NCBI GenBank assembly: GCA_946537885.1 | Contig: CAMNGC010000001.1 | Span: forward strand, 121,897 to 185,896 | Source: an uncultured Clostridia bacterium | GTDB taxonomy: Bacteria > Bacillota > Clostridia > Saccharofermentanales > Saccharofermentanaceae | Reading direction: 5' to 3' | Length of the DNA stretch: 64,000 nucleotides | Part shown: piece after piece, positions 27,387 through 37,372 of the stretch | How the letters are laid out: every line of letters begins with the position of its first letter | Position numbering within the stretch: position 1 is the stretch's first letter | Position numbers and translations under genes: made by a program | The notes under the pieces: model-generated | Seen by the model: the letters and a program-made list of their open reading frames with translations, nothing else | Database searches by the model: none | What the model was told of the DNA's origin: nothing

Positions 27387-29081
27387 ATGAGAGTTTCCAA
27401 GATGTTTATGGCTACACAGCGCGAGATCCCCGCTGACGCTGAGATCCCTTCACACCAGTTGATGTTACGCGCAGGTCTTATGCGCAAATGTGCTTCGGGT
27501 ATTTATTCATATATGCCGTTGGGCTGGAGAGCATATCGTAAGGTTGAGAATGTTATCCGTGAGGAGATGGATGCGGCAGGTGCTCAGGAACTGATAATGC
27601 CGGCGCTGCTTACGGCTGAGACATACCAGGCTTCCGGAAGATGGGAGAGATTTGGTCCCGAGATGTTCCGCCTTACAGACAGAGGCGGCAGACCTTTCTG
27701 CCTTGGTCCGACGCATGAGGAGCCTTTTACTGAGGCTGTAAGGGACACTGTAAGGTCATATAAACAGCTGCCTGTTACTCTCTATCAGATACAGCACAAG
27801 TACAGGGATGAGAAGCGACCGAGGTTCGGTGTTATGAGATCCCGTGAATTTGTTATGAAGGATGCATATTCTTTCGACATGGACGAGGAAGGTCTCGATA
27901 AGTCTTATAAGACGATGTACGACGCCTACAGAAGGATTTTCGACAGGCTCGGACTGAATTACACTATCGTTGATGCAGATTCCGGCGCTATGGGCGGATC
28001 CGGATCTCAGGAATTTATGGTAAAGAGCCCCGTCGGCGAGGACGGTATCGCTTATTGCGACGCCTGCGGTTATGCTGCCAACGAGGAGAAGGCTTCCTGT
28101 GGCATCCCCGCTGCGGTCGAGGCTGAGCTTCTTGATGTCGAAAAGATCCATACCCCCGACGTTAAGACTATCGATGAGCTGATGCAGTTCATGAATGCCG
28201 AGCCTTCCGAGTTCGTAAAGACCATCCTCTACAATATCGACGGTAAGATCGTGGCAGTTATGGTCAGGGGGGACCGCGAGATCAACGAGACCAAGCTCGG
28301 CAACCTCTATGATGCTATTGAGATCGGGCTGGCTGCTTTCGAGGATGTTGAGAGGATCACAGGCGCCAAGGTCGGTTTTGCAGGTCCTGTAGGTCTCAAG
28401 GAGAAGATCGATGTCATCTGTGACAACGAGGTAAGCTCCATGAAGAATTTTATCGTCGGAGCCAATGAGACAGATTACCATCTCAAGAATGTAAATATCG
28501 GACGCGATTTCGAGCCGACAAAGATCTGTGATATCCGTAATGCGGTCGAGGGCGATCCCTGCCCTAAGTGCGGCAAGCCTCTGGCTATGGCAAGAGGTAT
28601 CGAGGTAGGTCATATCTTTAAGCTTGGTACCAAGTATTCCGATGCCCTTCACTGTGTCTATCTTGATCGTGACGGCAAGGAGAAGACAATGATCATGGGT
28701 TGCTATGGCATCGGTGTTTCCAGAACTCTCGCAGCGGTAATTGAGCAATATCACGATGACGACGGTATCATTTGGCCGGTAGAGTGCGCTCCTTATAAGG
28801 TTATCGTCATTCCTACGAAGGTAAACGATGAGGAGAATATGGCTCTTGCTGAGGATATCTATGACCGTTTGACAAAGGCGGGCTGTGAAGTCCTGATCGA
28901 CGACCGTAACGAACGTCCCGGTGTTAAGTTCAAAGATGCTGACCTTATCGGCATCCCTCTTCGTATTACGGTCGGCAGAAGAGCGGGCGAAGGTATTGTT
29001 GAAGTGAAGAAGAGAGCAGGCGGTGAGGCATCCGAGATCTCTGCTGACGAAGCTGTTAAGATGGCGCTTGAACTACGCTGA
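27387..29081 (+). CDS. proS: Prolyl-tRNA synthetase (bacterial type)
   Basis: The 564-residue enzyme charges tRNA-Pro. The class II core shows motif 1 in the front ([21 protein letters not shown] and [15 protein letters not shown]), motif 2 in [25 protein letters not shown], and motif 3 in [14 protein letters not shown]. The region between motifs 2 and 3 contains the editing insertion, as in long bacterial ProRS. The C-terminal anticodon domain begins near [16 protein letters not shown] lies 7 bases before the ATG. It is transcribed alone from its own promoter; the following lipoprotein-like gene is 48 bases downstream. Confidence 0.95.
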   Translation: MRVSKMFMATQREIPADAEIPSHQLMLRAGLMRKCASGIYSYMPLGWRAYRKVENVIREEMDAAGAQELIMPALLTAETYQASGRWERFGPEMFRLTDRGGRPFCLGPTHEEPFTEAVRDTVRSYKQLPVTLYQIQHKYRDEKRPRFGVMRSREFVMKDAYSFDMDEEGLDKSYKTMYDAYRRIFDRLGLNYTIVDADSGAMGGSGSQEFMVKSPVGEDGIAYCDACGYAANEEKASCGIPAAVEAELLDVEKIHTPDVKTIDELMQFMNAEPSEFVKTILYNIDGKIVAVMVRGDREINETKLGNLYDAIEIGLAAFEDVERITGAKVGFAGPVGLKEKIDVICDNEVSSMKNFIVGANETDYHLKNVNIGRDFEPTKICDIRNAVEGDPCPKCGKPLAMARGIEVGHIFKLGTKYSDALHCVYLDRDGKEKTMIMGCYGIGVSRTLAAVIEQYHDDDGIIWPVECAPYKVIVIPTKVNDEENMALAEDIYDRLTKAGCEVLIDDRNERPGVKFKDADLIGIPLRITVGRRAGEGIVEVKKRAGGEASEISADEAVKMALELR

Positions 29082-29129
29082 CAGCTGACAGCGGTTCGGG
29101 CATACTAGATCGGATAAGGGGACAAGGGT

Positions 29130-30761
29130 ATGAAAAACATTAAACTTCTTGCATGGGGACTGACTGTCGCGATGACATGTTTGGCAACCCTATCGCCGGC
29201 CGCATCGGCTGACAAGAGTGATGCCGTAACCGGACGTGAGGATGTCCCGTTTGCCGCAGAAGATGTCTCGACAGCAGAATCTGATAAGGCAACGGCGTCC
29301 CTTGACACTCTTTCCGTCGATATCAGTGACGATTTCTCACCCTTGAGTTATATTGCCGACTATAATCAGATCGATATGATCACTTATAACGGCAAGCCCG
29401 TTACTCTGAGCCTTGCAGGAAATACTATCAGCCTTTCATGTATTGCCGCATCTTCGCTTACGATCAAGGTTATCAATTTGGATACGAATAACATTGTCGG
29501 CAGCAATACAGGTAACGGCACCGTGTCGATCGATCTTAAAGACAAGTTGGATTATATGGAGCTTTACTATGCTCATATCCAGTACACCACGGACGGTATC
29601 GAGCAGGAACAGAACGAGATCCTGCTCACGGCGGATGCCAACGGTCAGGTTGTATTCATAAAGTCTCCTATCTACGATTTTAATGTCGAAAGATGCAGCG
29701 AGTGCTGGACTGATGACCAGTCTCTCGCCGAATGCCTTGAGCCACAGAATGACATCGAATGTGACGATCCTGAAGTCATTGCCATAGCTCAGGAGATCAC
29801 TGCAGGACAGACTGATGAATGGGGCAAGGCTTTTGCCATTTATAAGTATATAGTGAACGAATTTGCTTATGATTATGTTCAGATCGAGGATCAGGAATAT
29901 GTCTATCAGGATGATGCATTATCACTTCTGAGGCGTAAGGTCGCTATTTGCGAGGGCATGGGAAATACCTTTGTCGCACTGTGTAGAGCCGTAGGTGTGC
30001 CTGCATGCGTTTCTTTCGGTATCGGTGAAGATGTCCAGAATGTTCTTAATAACAGAGCCCTGCAGAACTATAACGAGTGGCCTAACCACGCATGGGCAAT
30101 GGTCTGTCTCGGCGGCGTCTGGTACAGTGTAGACCCGACTTGGGACTGCTGGAATGCCTATGAGGGGTTCGATCACGAGAATGGCGAGATATATTATGAT
30201 AGTGCTACATATAATTATTATCTTGTGCCTCTTGAGGTCTTCTCATTCTCTCACAAGATCTGTGATGCTGATACAAGACATGGTATCGAGACATCCGGTA
30301 ACGCCGGAGCATCTGCCCGTTATGAGATCTCCCGTGACGGCGTAATGACCGTTTACGGCAGCGGCAAGCTGGAGATACCTGAATATGTGAACGGCTACTG
30401 GAAAGTCGTTTTCGCTGATGATTGTACGATCACATCCATAGGTGAGGCCTGCTTCCAGGACAGGGATCTTTTGACGACTGTTATCCTGCCGGATACAGTA
30501 ACCGAGCTTTGCGATGAGGCCTTCAATACCTGTGAGGATCTGGAATATATCTATCTGCCTGAGGGATTGACGTATATCGGTCAGGAGTGTTTCGATTTCT
30601 GTGATGAACTGGCATATGTTTATGTTCCCGATTCAGTAAGAGAGATTGGACGATGGGCCTTTGATGATTGCCCAAGACTGATAATCAGTATTCCTGCAGG
30701 CCAGTCCGGATTCGATGACGACAATTATGTAAAGTGCCTTGAGGTAATTGAGAGACGATAA
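29130..30761 (+). CDS. Secreted transglutaminase-like protein with leucine-rich repeats
   Basis: The product has 543 residues. A signal peptide covers about residues 1-28 (LLAWGLTVAMTCLATLSPAASA). A central transglutaminase-like domain has the Cys-His-Asp triad at Cys274 (CEGMGNTFVALC), His320 (NHAWAMV) and Asp335 (DPTWDC). The C-terminal 100 residues are BspA-type leucine-rich repeats (IGEACFQDRDLLTTVILPD, then YIGQECFDFC). Such proteins act outside the cell, as cysteine proteases or cross-linking enzymes on surface proteins; the activity here is not known. No anchor is visible, so it is probably released or held by the repeats. An intrinsic terminator follows the stop codon directly. Confidence 0.85.
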   Translation: MKNIKLLAWGLTVAMTCLATLSPAASADKSDAVTGREDVPFAAEDVSTAESDKATASLDTLSVDISDDFSPLSYIADYNQIDMITYNGKPVTLSLAGNTISLSCIAASSLTIKVINLDTNNIVGSNTGNGTVSIDLKDKLDYMELYYAHIQYTTDGIEQEQNEILLTADANGQVVFIKSPIYDFNVERCSECWTDDQSLAECLEPQNDIECDDPEVIAIAQEITAGQTDEWGKAFAIYKYIVNEFAYDYVQIEDQEYVYQDDALSLLRRKVAICEGMGNTFVALCRAVGVPACVSFGIGEDVQNVLNNRALQNYNEWPNHAWAMVCLGGVWYSVDPTWDCWNAYEGFDHENGEIYYDSATYNYYLVPLEVFSFSHKICDADTRHGIETSGNAGASARYEISRDGVMTVYGSGKLEIPEYVNGYWKVVFADDCTITSIGEACFQDRDLLTTVILPDTVTELCDEAFNTCEDLEYIYLPEGLTYIGQECFDFCDELAYVYVPDSVREIGRWAFDDCPRLIISIPAGQSGFDDDNYVKCLEVIERR

Positions 30762-30765
30762 TGGC

Positions 30766-30786
30766 AGGCTAAAAAAGAGCCTTTTT
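30766..30786 (+). terminator. Terminator after the transglutaminase gene
   Basis: AGGCT and AGCCT pair around a 7-base A-rich loop and are followed by TTTT. It lies 5 bases after the stop codon. Confidence 0.6.
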
Positions 30787-30795
30787 CAATAAAAG

Positions 30796-30881
30796 CTTAA
30801 GCAAAATGCTTAAGGTTTCACTTAAAAGTAGCGGTTTTTCACAGAAGGTTTAAGCACGATGCTTAAGGTTTCACTTAAAAG
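30796..30881. repeat. Two copies of a hairpin-containing 32-base repeat
   Basis: Both copies carry TGCTTAAG followed by GTTTCACTTAAAAG; the conserved parts start at 30807 and 30860, 53 bases apart. In each, TTAAGCA pairs with TGCTTAA across a 3-base loop (AAA or CGA). Only two copies were found. They sit between convergent genes. Confidence 0.7.
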
Positions 30882-30901
30882 AACTATAGATTACCCATGG
30901 A

Positions 30902-30922
30902 GTTAACCCGGCTTGGGTTAAC
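30902..30922. repeat. Perfect 8-bp inverted repeat
   Basis: GTTAACCC and GGGTTAAC flank a 5-base GGCTT loop. It lies between the convergent 29130 and 30971 genes, next to the two-copy repeat. No T-run follows on either strand. Confidence 0.65.
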
Positions 30923-30970
30923 ACTGCAGGTAAAAGGTTATTTGCAAAGGGGCCTGAGCACTGCCGGCTC

Positions 30971-33934
30971 TTATTGATCGGCAGCGAGCTTAATGATCTT
31001 CAAACTGCCATCCTCGAAAACAACATCGCCCAATGATTCGAGCATAGTCGAATTAATTGTTCCGTAGTATACTGCCTCCAGGTCGCCTATAATGACATAC
31101 TCAACATCATAGTAGTCGAGGATATGCTGATCGATCGCACGGATCGCGCCGTTGATGGATTCAATGCTATCAGGGTCGATGACATAGTCGATCTCGTACT
31201 GAACAAGAAGACTTCTGATATTGTCCAGCTGCTCGTTTACAGCCGAACTGTAGGCCTGTTCCAGGTATTGATCGTGAAGTTCATCCGGCATGGGAATATC
31301 GCCCTCATATTCGGGATCCTCAGAAAGTCTTGCAAACTCATTGTTAGCCAGTTCCCAGGCGATCTCGTCGGCGCGGTATTCCGCCTGCTCTGCATCGTAA
31401 CCAAGTGTGTATACTGTTCTGACTGCCTCGGTGCGCGGATCAAGGATATCCCATACACTGTGGTCAGGGTCGTTGATAAGAATATCATTTTCTTTATCGA
31501 CAATACCGTGGAAACGCCAGAGCCACTCATGGACAAACCATCCGCGGACAGTGGGAAGACCCGTATATGCAGAGATGATGTTATAGTCTGTATAACTGTC
31601 TCCGCATGCTTCCAGGATAACGTGACTGCCCTCTACTTCACTGTTAAACCAGTCGATGGCATGATCGTAAGAAAGCATATTGCCATAGTCCGGTTGCAGG
31701 CTGTTATTCGGACTGTAATAAGTGTCAAGATAAGCTGTTCCGTCAAGAGTTATAAATTCATTATTCTTGAAGTCGCTGCGCTGATCCAAGGCCAGATATG
31801 TATAGTGCGCAGGAACCAGCAGCATCAGGCAGAAAGCGATGGCACAGGCATATGCTCCATTGCTGTATTCGCCCTTTCTGCTGACAAACCAGAACAGGCG
31901 GATGACTATATAAGCTACACAGACAGACAATATGATAAAAGCGGCGTAGCAAAACTTGAACATGGTGTTGGCTCTTAGGTAGCCGCCGGTGTAGATATCT
32001 CTTACATAGAAGATCTCAGGTGCGATGATCAACAGGAAGCCGACCGCGATCATGCCACAGACAAAGAAGTCTACTATATTACGCTGAGCAAGGAAGTTGG
32101 CTATAGGATTGGCTGCTTCGGAACCGATAACCTCAGAGTCGCTGTTACGTTTATTGTTCTTGCGCTTTTTGGAGATGGTGCGATAAGCATAATTACGATG
32201 AGCCATCGTCAAGATGAAGAAGCATATACATATGATGGCGTGCGTGCCCCATAGTATGAACAGCTGGTAAGGATCCGTATGATTCTTTGCCTTGCCGAGG
32301 CTGTTGGAGATCATCTCGAAATTATAATTGAAGGGCAGTGCTACAAGCGTTGAGCCGGCGAAGATAAAGCTCATAGCCGTGCCGGTCCTTGTAAGCGCAC
32401 AGGGCGCACCCTGAAGGAGCAGATAAGAGACTATAAGCACCAGGAGCTGCAGGAAGAAGTGCAGGAGGGGAGATGAGCCTGCATACAGATAGGCTCCCAG
32501 GATCAGTCCGACTGAGATAAAAAAGAATATGCATCCCAGAATGGAACTGAAATCTCGAGACTGCCTTGTATAAAGCACCAACAGTGTCATGGATGAGAAT
32601 ACGAAATAAATTAGGAAGTCCCAGTAGTTCGTCATCTGAGCGCATCCGAGAAGAATCGCTATTGCCACAAGCTCCGGTGTAATGATGTTGCTAAGTTCCG
32701 CTTTCATACGGGTCTTGTTGATCCAGGTATTAAAGCTTGAAGGGTGCTCAGCCATAGTCACATTACGTGTTACCAGAGCGATACAGATCGCCATTATCAG
32801 CAGGACGATCATCGTCGATACAACATGTGCATGAAGATCGCCTACAAGATATGAATAGAAAGGGAATTCTTCAATAGTATAATCGCCGCCGCCCTTTGCG
32901 AATGTTGCCGAGTCGGGGTTATAGCCGATGTAGCGCGTGCTGTCCGGATAGAAGAATTTGTATTCCGGATCAACGCTTAAATAGTTGCCGACTTTAAAGC
33001 CCATCTTATCGAAAAGCTTCAGCAGCGAGTGCCCCACGCTGTCCTCATCATAGAAGAATGAGTGAGAGTTACCGAAGATCATTACACAGAAGCCGGTCAG
33101 TATGCCGCTGATATGTGTCATTATGCCGTTGCAGCGAAGACCGAAGGAAGCAGCGCTGTCGATCAGCATGCATCCTACCGAGTAGGCCATCGTAAAGGGA
33201 ATGGCGATAGCTGAGCACATGGCCAGATTATAGCCGATACCGGTCTTTACTCCGCTTAACTTGATAAGGAAAGCATAGAGGTACTGGCCGTAATAATAAT
33301 AGTTGATGGAATAGCCTGACAGCCACATATCGTTGGCGGGCAGAGAGGGATTACGGAGCATCGACATGATGAAGCCGTAATCCATGAATTTTTCCTGACC
33401 ATTGATACTGGGGCTGAAGCCTTTGAAATAGCAGAGAAGCACGAAGACAACAGCGAAGATCGTCTGTTCGGTTACGGCTCTGGGAATAACATTTTCTTTG
33501 CCGAGAACATTGATCAGATTTTTTCGAAAAGGCCTAACACCGTAGGAAATGCCACACAGGATCAGCAAAGCCAGGATCACGCACAGAAGATTAAAACGGA
33601 ATATCTTGAGATAGGAGAGGGTCCAGACAATAAGACCCGCCAGTATAAGCCCCATGGGCTGGGCCATGAAGAAACCCGCGCTGCCGCTGTTCTTGAAGAG
33701 GTAAGCCGATATCGGAAAAGCGGTCAGGCCTATCAGCATAAGAGTTATGAACCATATGACCACTGGCAAGGTCTCGGACATCCCCATAAGGATACCGCCG
33801 AAGAGGAAGAGTGCCGCAAGCGGGATCAGGAAATAGAATAACTGATATGGCGCAGCGAAAATACTCTTATGGGCCGATACCGCGGCCGGCCGGCTTTTGA
33901 TGTTTCCTGTTTTGTTGTTGGCATTCTTTTTCAT
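30971..33934 (-). CDS. DUF2298 (Chlor_Arch_YYY) multi-spanning membrane protein
   Basis: The product is 987 residues with roughly 18-20 membrane helices and a soluble C-terminal third rich in acidic residues. The tyrosine-rich SINYYYYGQYLYAFLIKL is the mark of the DUF2298/Chlor_Arch_YYY family, and PVIWFI, YLVGDLHAHV and the long outside loops agree. The family resembles GT-C glycosyltransferases in topology and probably moves a lipid-linked sugar, but no reaction has been assigned. It is the last gene of a minus-strand run with an FAD oxidoreductase 20 bases upstream. A hypothetical GT-C role in envelope glycan assembly is inferred from the cluster. Confidence 0.8.
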   Translation of the reverse strand: MKKNANNKTGNIKSRPAAVSAHKSIFAAPYQLFYFLIPLAALFLFGGILMGMSETLPVVIWFITLMLIGLTAFPISAYLFKNSGSAGFFMAQPMGLILAGLIVWTLSYLKIFRFNLLCVILALLILCGISYGVRPFRKNLINVLGKENVIPRAVTEQTIFAVVFVLLCYFKGFSPSINGQEKFMDYGFIMSMLRNPSLPANDMWLSGYSINYYYYGQYLYAFLIKLSGVKTGIGYNLAMCSAIAIPFTMAYSVGCMLIDSAASFGLRCNGIMTHISGILTGFCVMIFGNSHSFFYDEDSVGHSLLKLFDKMGFKVGNYLSVDPEYKFFYPDSTRYIGYNPDSATFAKGGGDYTIEEFPFYSYLVGDLHAHVVSTMIVLLIMAICIALVTRNVTMAEHPSSFNTWINKTRMKAELSNIITPELVAIAILLGCAQMTNYWDFLIYFVFSSMTLLVLYTRQSRDFSSILGCIFFFISVGLILGAYLYAGSSPLLHFFLQLLVLIVSYLLLQGAPCALTRTGTAMSFIFAGSTLVALPFNYNFEMISNSLGKAKNHTDPYQLFILWGTHAIICICFFILTMAHRNYAYRTISKKRKNNKRNSDSEVIGSEAANPIANFLAQRNIVDFFVCGMIAVGFLLIIAPEIFYVRDIYTGGYLRANTMFKFCYAAFIILSVCVAYIVIRLFWFVSRKGEYSNGAYACAIAFCLMLLVPAHYTYLALDQRSDFKNNEFITLDGTAYLDTYYSPNNSLQPDYGNMLSYDHAIDWFNSEVEGSHVILEACGDSYTDYNIISAYTGLPTVRGWFVHEWLWRFHGIVDKENDILINDPDHSVWDILDPRTEAVRTVYTLGYDAEQAEYRADEIAWELANNEFARLSEDPEYEGDIPMPDELHDQYLEQAYSSAVNEQLDNIRSLLVQYEIDYVIDPDSIESINGAIRAIDQHILDYYDVEYVIIGDLEAVYYGTINSTMLESLGDVVFEDGSLKIIKLAADQ

Positions 33935-33954
33935 ACTTATCCTCTGTATGTTCT

Positions 33955-35067
33955 TTATGCTATCGGTGTTATCAGGGATGCGTCTTCTTTATAAGCTTCT
34001 CCCTTTTCTTCTGTCTTTCTGATTATCTGAGAAGTGACATTGTTTGCCAGCTGGACCACATGTTCCATCCTGTTAAGGGGCTTCTCGTCTGTGTTGTATT
34101 TATAAAGTCCGTCTGCACATACATAAAGATTCTCCAGAGGATTTATGAGTTCCTCACGAGGATATACATCAGCACACGCGTAGCGGATCTTGGTGAGTCG
34201 CCAGGCCTTGATATCCGTCTTCTTGATCATAGGATAGAGCTTGCGGAAAGCGTGGAAATATTTTTCCATGATATCGCGGTCAGAGGCTACCCAGAGGCTG
34301 TCAGTAATGGAGCAGTTACCTACGAGGTAGACTACATTTCCGCCGTAATCTCTTTGTCCGAAGCAGTTGGAATGGTTGATGATCCTGCTGAAGGGCAGAT
34401 CGGCCGAAGGGGTGCTCTGGAAATAAACTTCCGAATGCTGGCGCTTCAAGACAGTCATAAGGCTTATGCAGGCCGAGTAGGTGATATTCATAAGCTGATC
34501 TCTCGTATTGATGGGGATCGGCAGATTATGACTGACATTAACGAAGGCCCTGCAAGATCCGGTATAGATCACATAGTCGCAGTCGATGTAGCTGTGGGCT
34601 GCGTTACTGAGAACACACGTCAGTCTGTAGCAGGCATGATCGTTTTCCTGCCCGTCGAGCTTCGTTATATCGGTTAAGGTGGTGGAATAGTGGATATGAC
34701 CGCCATTATCGACGATGTCCTGGATCAGGCTGTTGATAAGACCAGCAAAACCCTCGCTTAAATAGCCCAGCTTCTTGCGGGATGCCTTGCCGTACCAGAG
34801 GGAGTCGAACCATTCGAGCTTGCCGTCAAGCCCCTGTTCCCTGATGAGAGACAGAAGAGCTTTATCGGTCTTACGGATGTGGTGAGGGAGGAGCTCCAGA
34901 TATTCTTTTCCTATTCTGGTGAAGGCCAAAAGACCTCCGGAATAAGTAAGCTCTTCGACGATATGGACCGTGTAACCGGCTTTAGCCAGACGCACGCCGC
35001 ATATGAGACCCGACAGTCCCGCACCTACGATACAGACTATGCCTTCCGTCTTCTCTTCCGTGCTCAT
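33955..35067 (-). CDS. FAD/NAD(P)-dependent oxidoreductase (amine oxidase/protoporphyrinogen oxidase-like)
   Basis: The 370-residue protein begins with a dinucleotide-binding fold, CIVGAGLSGLICGVRLAKAGYT, followed by an acidic strand end and the GG doublet in EELTYSGGLLAF, typical of flavin amine oxidase-type enzymes. The C-terminal segment NLYVCADGLYKYNTDEKPLNRM is the usual FAD-contacting end. The reaction is unknown. Similar enzymes sit beside DUF2298 genes in other genomes (from memory), which suggests a role in modifying a lipid or sugar carrier. The ATG overlaps the TGA of the DUF1015 gene by 4 bases (ATGA), so the two are translationally coupled. Confidence 0.75.
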   Translation of the reverse strand: MSTEEKTEGIVCIVGAGLSGLICGVRLAKAGYTVHIVEELTYSGGLLAFTRIGKEYLELLPHHIRKTDKALLSLIREQGLDGKLEWFDSLWYGKASRKKLGYLSEGFAGLINSLIQDIVDNGGHIHYSTTLTDITKLDGQENDHACYRLTCVLSNAAHSYIDCDYVIYTGSCRAFVNVSHNLPIPINTRDQLMNITYSACISLMTVLKRQHSEVYFQSTPSADLPFSRIINHSNCFGQRDYGGNVVYLVGNCSITDSLWVASDRDIMEKYFHAFRKLYPMIKKTDIKAWRLTKIRYACADVYPREELINPLENLYVCADGLYKYNTDEKPLNRMEHVVQLANNVTSQIIRKTEEKGEAYKEDASLITPIA

Positions 35068-36338
35068 CTCTCGATCTTCCTTGCTTCCATATAAAATCTC
35101 TTTTCGAAAGCCTCTCCCATGGAGAAGGTCTTACGGGGGAATACGCCGTCCTTGACGATCGTATCAAAGAAGGAGAACTTGCTTACGGCATCCAGCAGTA
35201 TACCGCAACGGCCCTCGGTAGCGAGCTTACGTACTGATTCTTCGCCATGGATATAGTCGACGCTGATGGAAGGATCTGCCTCTATCAGCTTATCGATCAG
35301 GATCTGCACTGAACCGACTGCCAATGAATGGGGAGGATTGGGAATGGAGATAACCGTATCCTTGTCGCTTCCTGTTACCGTAAAATTCTGCATGCCGTCA
35401 ATCGCTCTGTCCCCTGTGGTGCTGCCATCGAAAAACTCCAGCGCTTTGGCAATAAAGTTCTTACTGTCGATCCCGAAAACAACCCTGTGAATGGGCTCGA
35501 AGTCGATGCCTTTATCATGGATGTTAACAGCTTCTGCAAGCGCGAATCTGGCCGGATGGTCAAGCTTTTCTTCTTCGCTCAGGCTCTTCTTGATGTTGTC
35601 CCAGTGTGCTTTCGCCGATGCAAGCGAATGGTTGCCGTCTCCGACAGCGAAGATCATCCCGTCCGAAGACTCTGCCTTAAGTTCTCTTAATGAATCGACG
35701 ATAGTATCCGCGATCCTGCTTCCGGCAGCGGCGTAATAGCCTGTTATGTGACCGGAGTCCTGCATTAGGTCGGTGTCGTAGCAAGGCTTGGTGCCGGATG
35801 CTTTTAAGCTCTCCCAAGCTCTTCCGATGACCTTATCATCAGGATCGTCCATAAGGAGCATGATGTGCGGAAGCTCCACAGCGGCATTGGCTCTGATCCT
35901 TACGCGTGGAGGGATCCTGGACAGGACCGTTCCTTCCGTGGCACGAATAGCCGCCTTGTTACCGGGTTCATAGTTATATTGTTCGAGGTCAACTGCCAGC
36001 ATTATGCCGCGACGAGTAGGGTGCAGGGGCGTGCTTCTATCAAGAAGGATAAAGCCTTCAATGGCAGGAGCCCAGACTCCCTTGCTCAGATAATCGTCAA
36101 TATTAGATGCGATAGACGCCAGTTTGTCCGCTTCCTTGTCTGTTCCGAGATAGACCTCAGGGAGCACTATCCTCAATGTGGAAGGCGCATCTCCGACGAT
36201 CTCATCGGCTTTCTGCCAATATTCCGGTTCTGATGTATACTGATCGCAGGCGATCACTGCCCACTTATTTAAGTCTGTTCCTTCGGAAGGTAATAATATG
36301 TCTGCTGCTGCAACGGCAACGTCTGAATATATCTTCAT
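35064..36338 (-). CDS. DUF1015 family protein
   Basis: The product has 424 residues. The N-terminal VAAADILLPSEGTDLNKWAVIACDQYTSEP and a central AVGDGNHSLASAKAHWDNI are characteristic of the DUF1015 family. Archaeal SerK, a free-serine kinase, belongs to this family, and GDGNHSLA is the conserved part of its active site, so a small-molecule kinase activity is possible. The function here is not established. GAGGGG precedes the ATG, and an extended -10-like TGTTAAAAT lies at 36391-36383 on the minus strand. The stop codon overlaps the start of the FAD oxidoreductase. Confidence 0.85.
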   Translation of the reverse strand: MKIYSDVAVAAADILLPSEGTDLNKWAVIACDQYTSEPEYWQKADEIVGDAPSTLRIVLPEVYLGTDKEADKLASIASNIDDYLSKGVWAPAIEGFILLDRSTPLHPTRRGIMLAVDLEQYNYEPGNKAAIRATEGTVLSRIPPRVRIRANAAVELPHIMLLMDDPDDKVIGRAWESLKASGTKPCYDTDLMQDSGHITGYYAAAGSRIADTIVDSLRELKAESSDGMIFAVGDGNHSLASAKAHWDNIKKSLSEEEKLDHPARFALAEAVNIHDKGIDFEPIHRVVFGIDSKNFIAKALEFFDGSTTGDRAIDGMQNFTVTGSDKDTVISIPNPPHSLAVGSVQILIDKLIEADPSISVDYIHGEESVRKLATEGRCGILLDAVSKFSFFDTIVKDGVFPRKTFSMGEAFEKRFYMEARKIER

Positions 36339-36502
36339 TCCCCTCTACTCCTTAATATATCTGGTATTTAAAAGCGTGAACTATTTTAACACGGTTTTAG
36401 GCGTAATAACAGGGGACGCTTACGACGGATAGCAGGATCATTCTGAATGTAGCATAGATAGCCTATGGTACGACAATTGAAGCTTGGTTGGAGTCTTAAT
36501 GG

Positions 36503-37369
36503 TCACCTTAATAGCTTGTACACGCCTCTTCTCATCCATCCCGGCATCCTGCAAACAAGCGCATGAGGAAGCGCCCCGGTGATGTAATCGCGTCTTGTTG
36601 ACCAGCCGATCGAACGAAGCCATTTATGGAAGCTTAGAAGGTCCCTCGCATACTTTTTGCCGCCGCGTCGCGCGTAAGTGTCGTCAGCGGTCCTCATATA
36701 GACCAGTGCTTCGTCGAGATTAGCTCCCTTTGATCCTGCTTTCAGCATTCTTACCCAGAGATGATAATCTTCGAAAAGGTGATATTCCTCACTATAACCG
36801 CCTGCATTTATTACCGCGCTCTTGCGGAAGATCACGGCAGGGTGATTAAACGGCGTTCGCTTCTTTGAGAATATGCGGATCTGATCATCGGATATCGGCA
36901 CATCGCGGCGCCCCGTTACACTTCCGATAGAGTATCCGGGTAAAGGAGAAGCACAAAGTTCTTCTTCGGTCGAAGCTGTCCTGAATTCCATTATGGAAGA
37001 ACTGACTATATCGATGTCAGGGTGTTTTTCGATAAAAGCAATCTGCTTCTCGCATCGCGTCTTGACACTTATGTCATCTGAATCCATACGCGCGACAAGA
37101 TCATGGCGGCAACGGGCAAGTCCTTCGTTAAGGGCGATGCCTAAGCCTTGGTTGACGGGGAGCTTAACTATATCGATGATGTCGCCGGAACGTGAGATCA
37201 GATCGTCGATAGCCGAATCCAGTTCGGGCGTCAAAGGACCGTCTTCGACCAGTACGATATTGTCAGTCGGAAGCGTCTGCTCAAGCATGCTGTTCACAGC
37301 CTCGGTCAGTTCACGGGCTGATGCCTTTGAATAAACGGAGATCAGTACAGAATACTTAAGGTCCGTCAT
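36503..37369 (-). CDS. GT2 family glycosyltransferase
   Basis: The 288-residue protein has the GT-A start YSVLISVYSKASARELTEAV and an ARMDSDDIS metal site (Asp95-Asp98), then the acceptor-side motif HLFEDYHLWVRML (ED-Y) seen in GT2 enzymes of the AmsE/WcaA type. No membrane helix is evident. It starts 3 bases after the polyprenyl-phosphate sugar transferase gene ends, so it probably adds the next sugar onto the lipid-linked first residue. Sugar specificity cannot be read from sequence. Confidence 0.85.
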   Translation of the reverse strand: MTDLKYSVLISVYSKASARELTEAVNSMLEQTLPTDNIVLVEDGPLTPELDSAIDDLISRSGDIIDIVKLPVNQGLGIALNEGLARCRHDLVARMDSDDISVKTRCEKQIAFIEKHPDIDIVSSSIMEFRTASTEEELCASPLPGYSIGSVTGRRDVPISDDQIRIFSKKRTPFNHPAVIFRKSAVINAGGYSEEYHLFEDYHLWVRMLKAGSKGANLDEALVYMRTADDTYARRGGKKYARDLLSFHKWLRSIGWSTRRDYITGALPHALVCRMPGWMRRGVYKLLR

Positions 37370-37372
37370 AGA

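Noticed and set aside
27756..28754. 332-residue ORF opposite proS
   Set aside because: Antisense to a near-universal tRNA synthetase gene, with no supporting signal.
29076..29093. CGCTG...CAGCG hairpin after proS as a terminator
   Set aside because: The stem is only 5 bp, overlaps the stop-codon region and lacks a T-run.
30796..30881. Possible CRISPR array
   Set aside because: Only two copies of a 32-base unit, a 20-base gap and no cas genes anywhere in the window.
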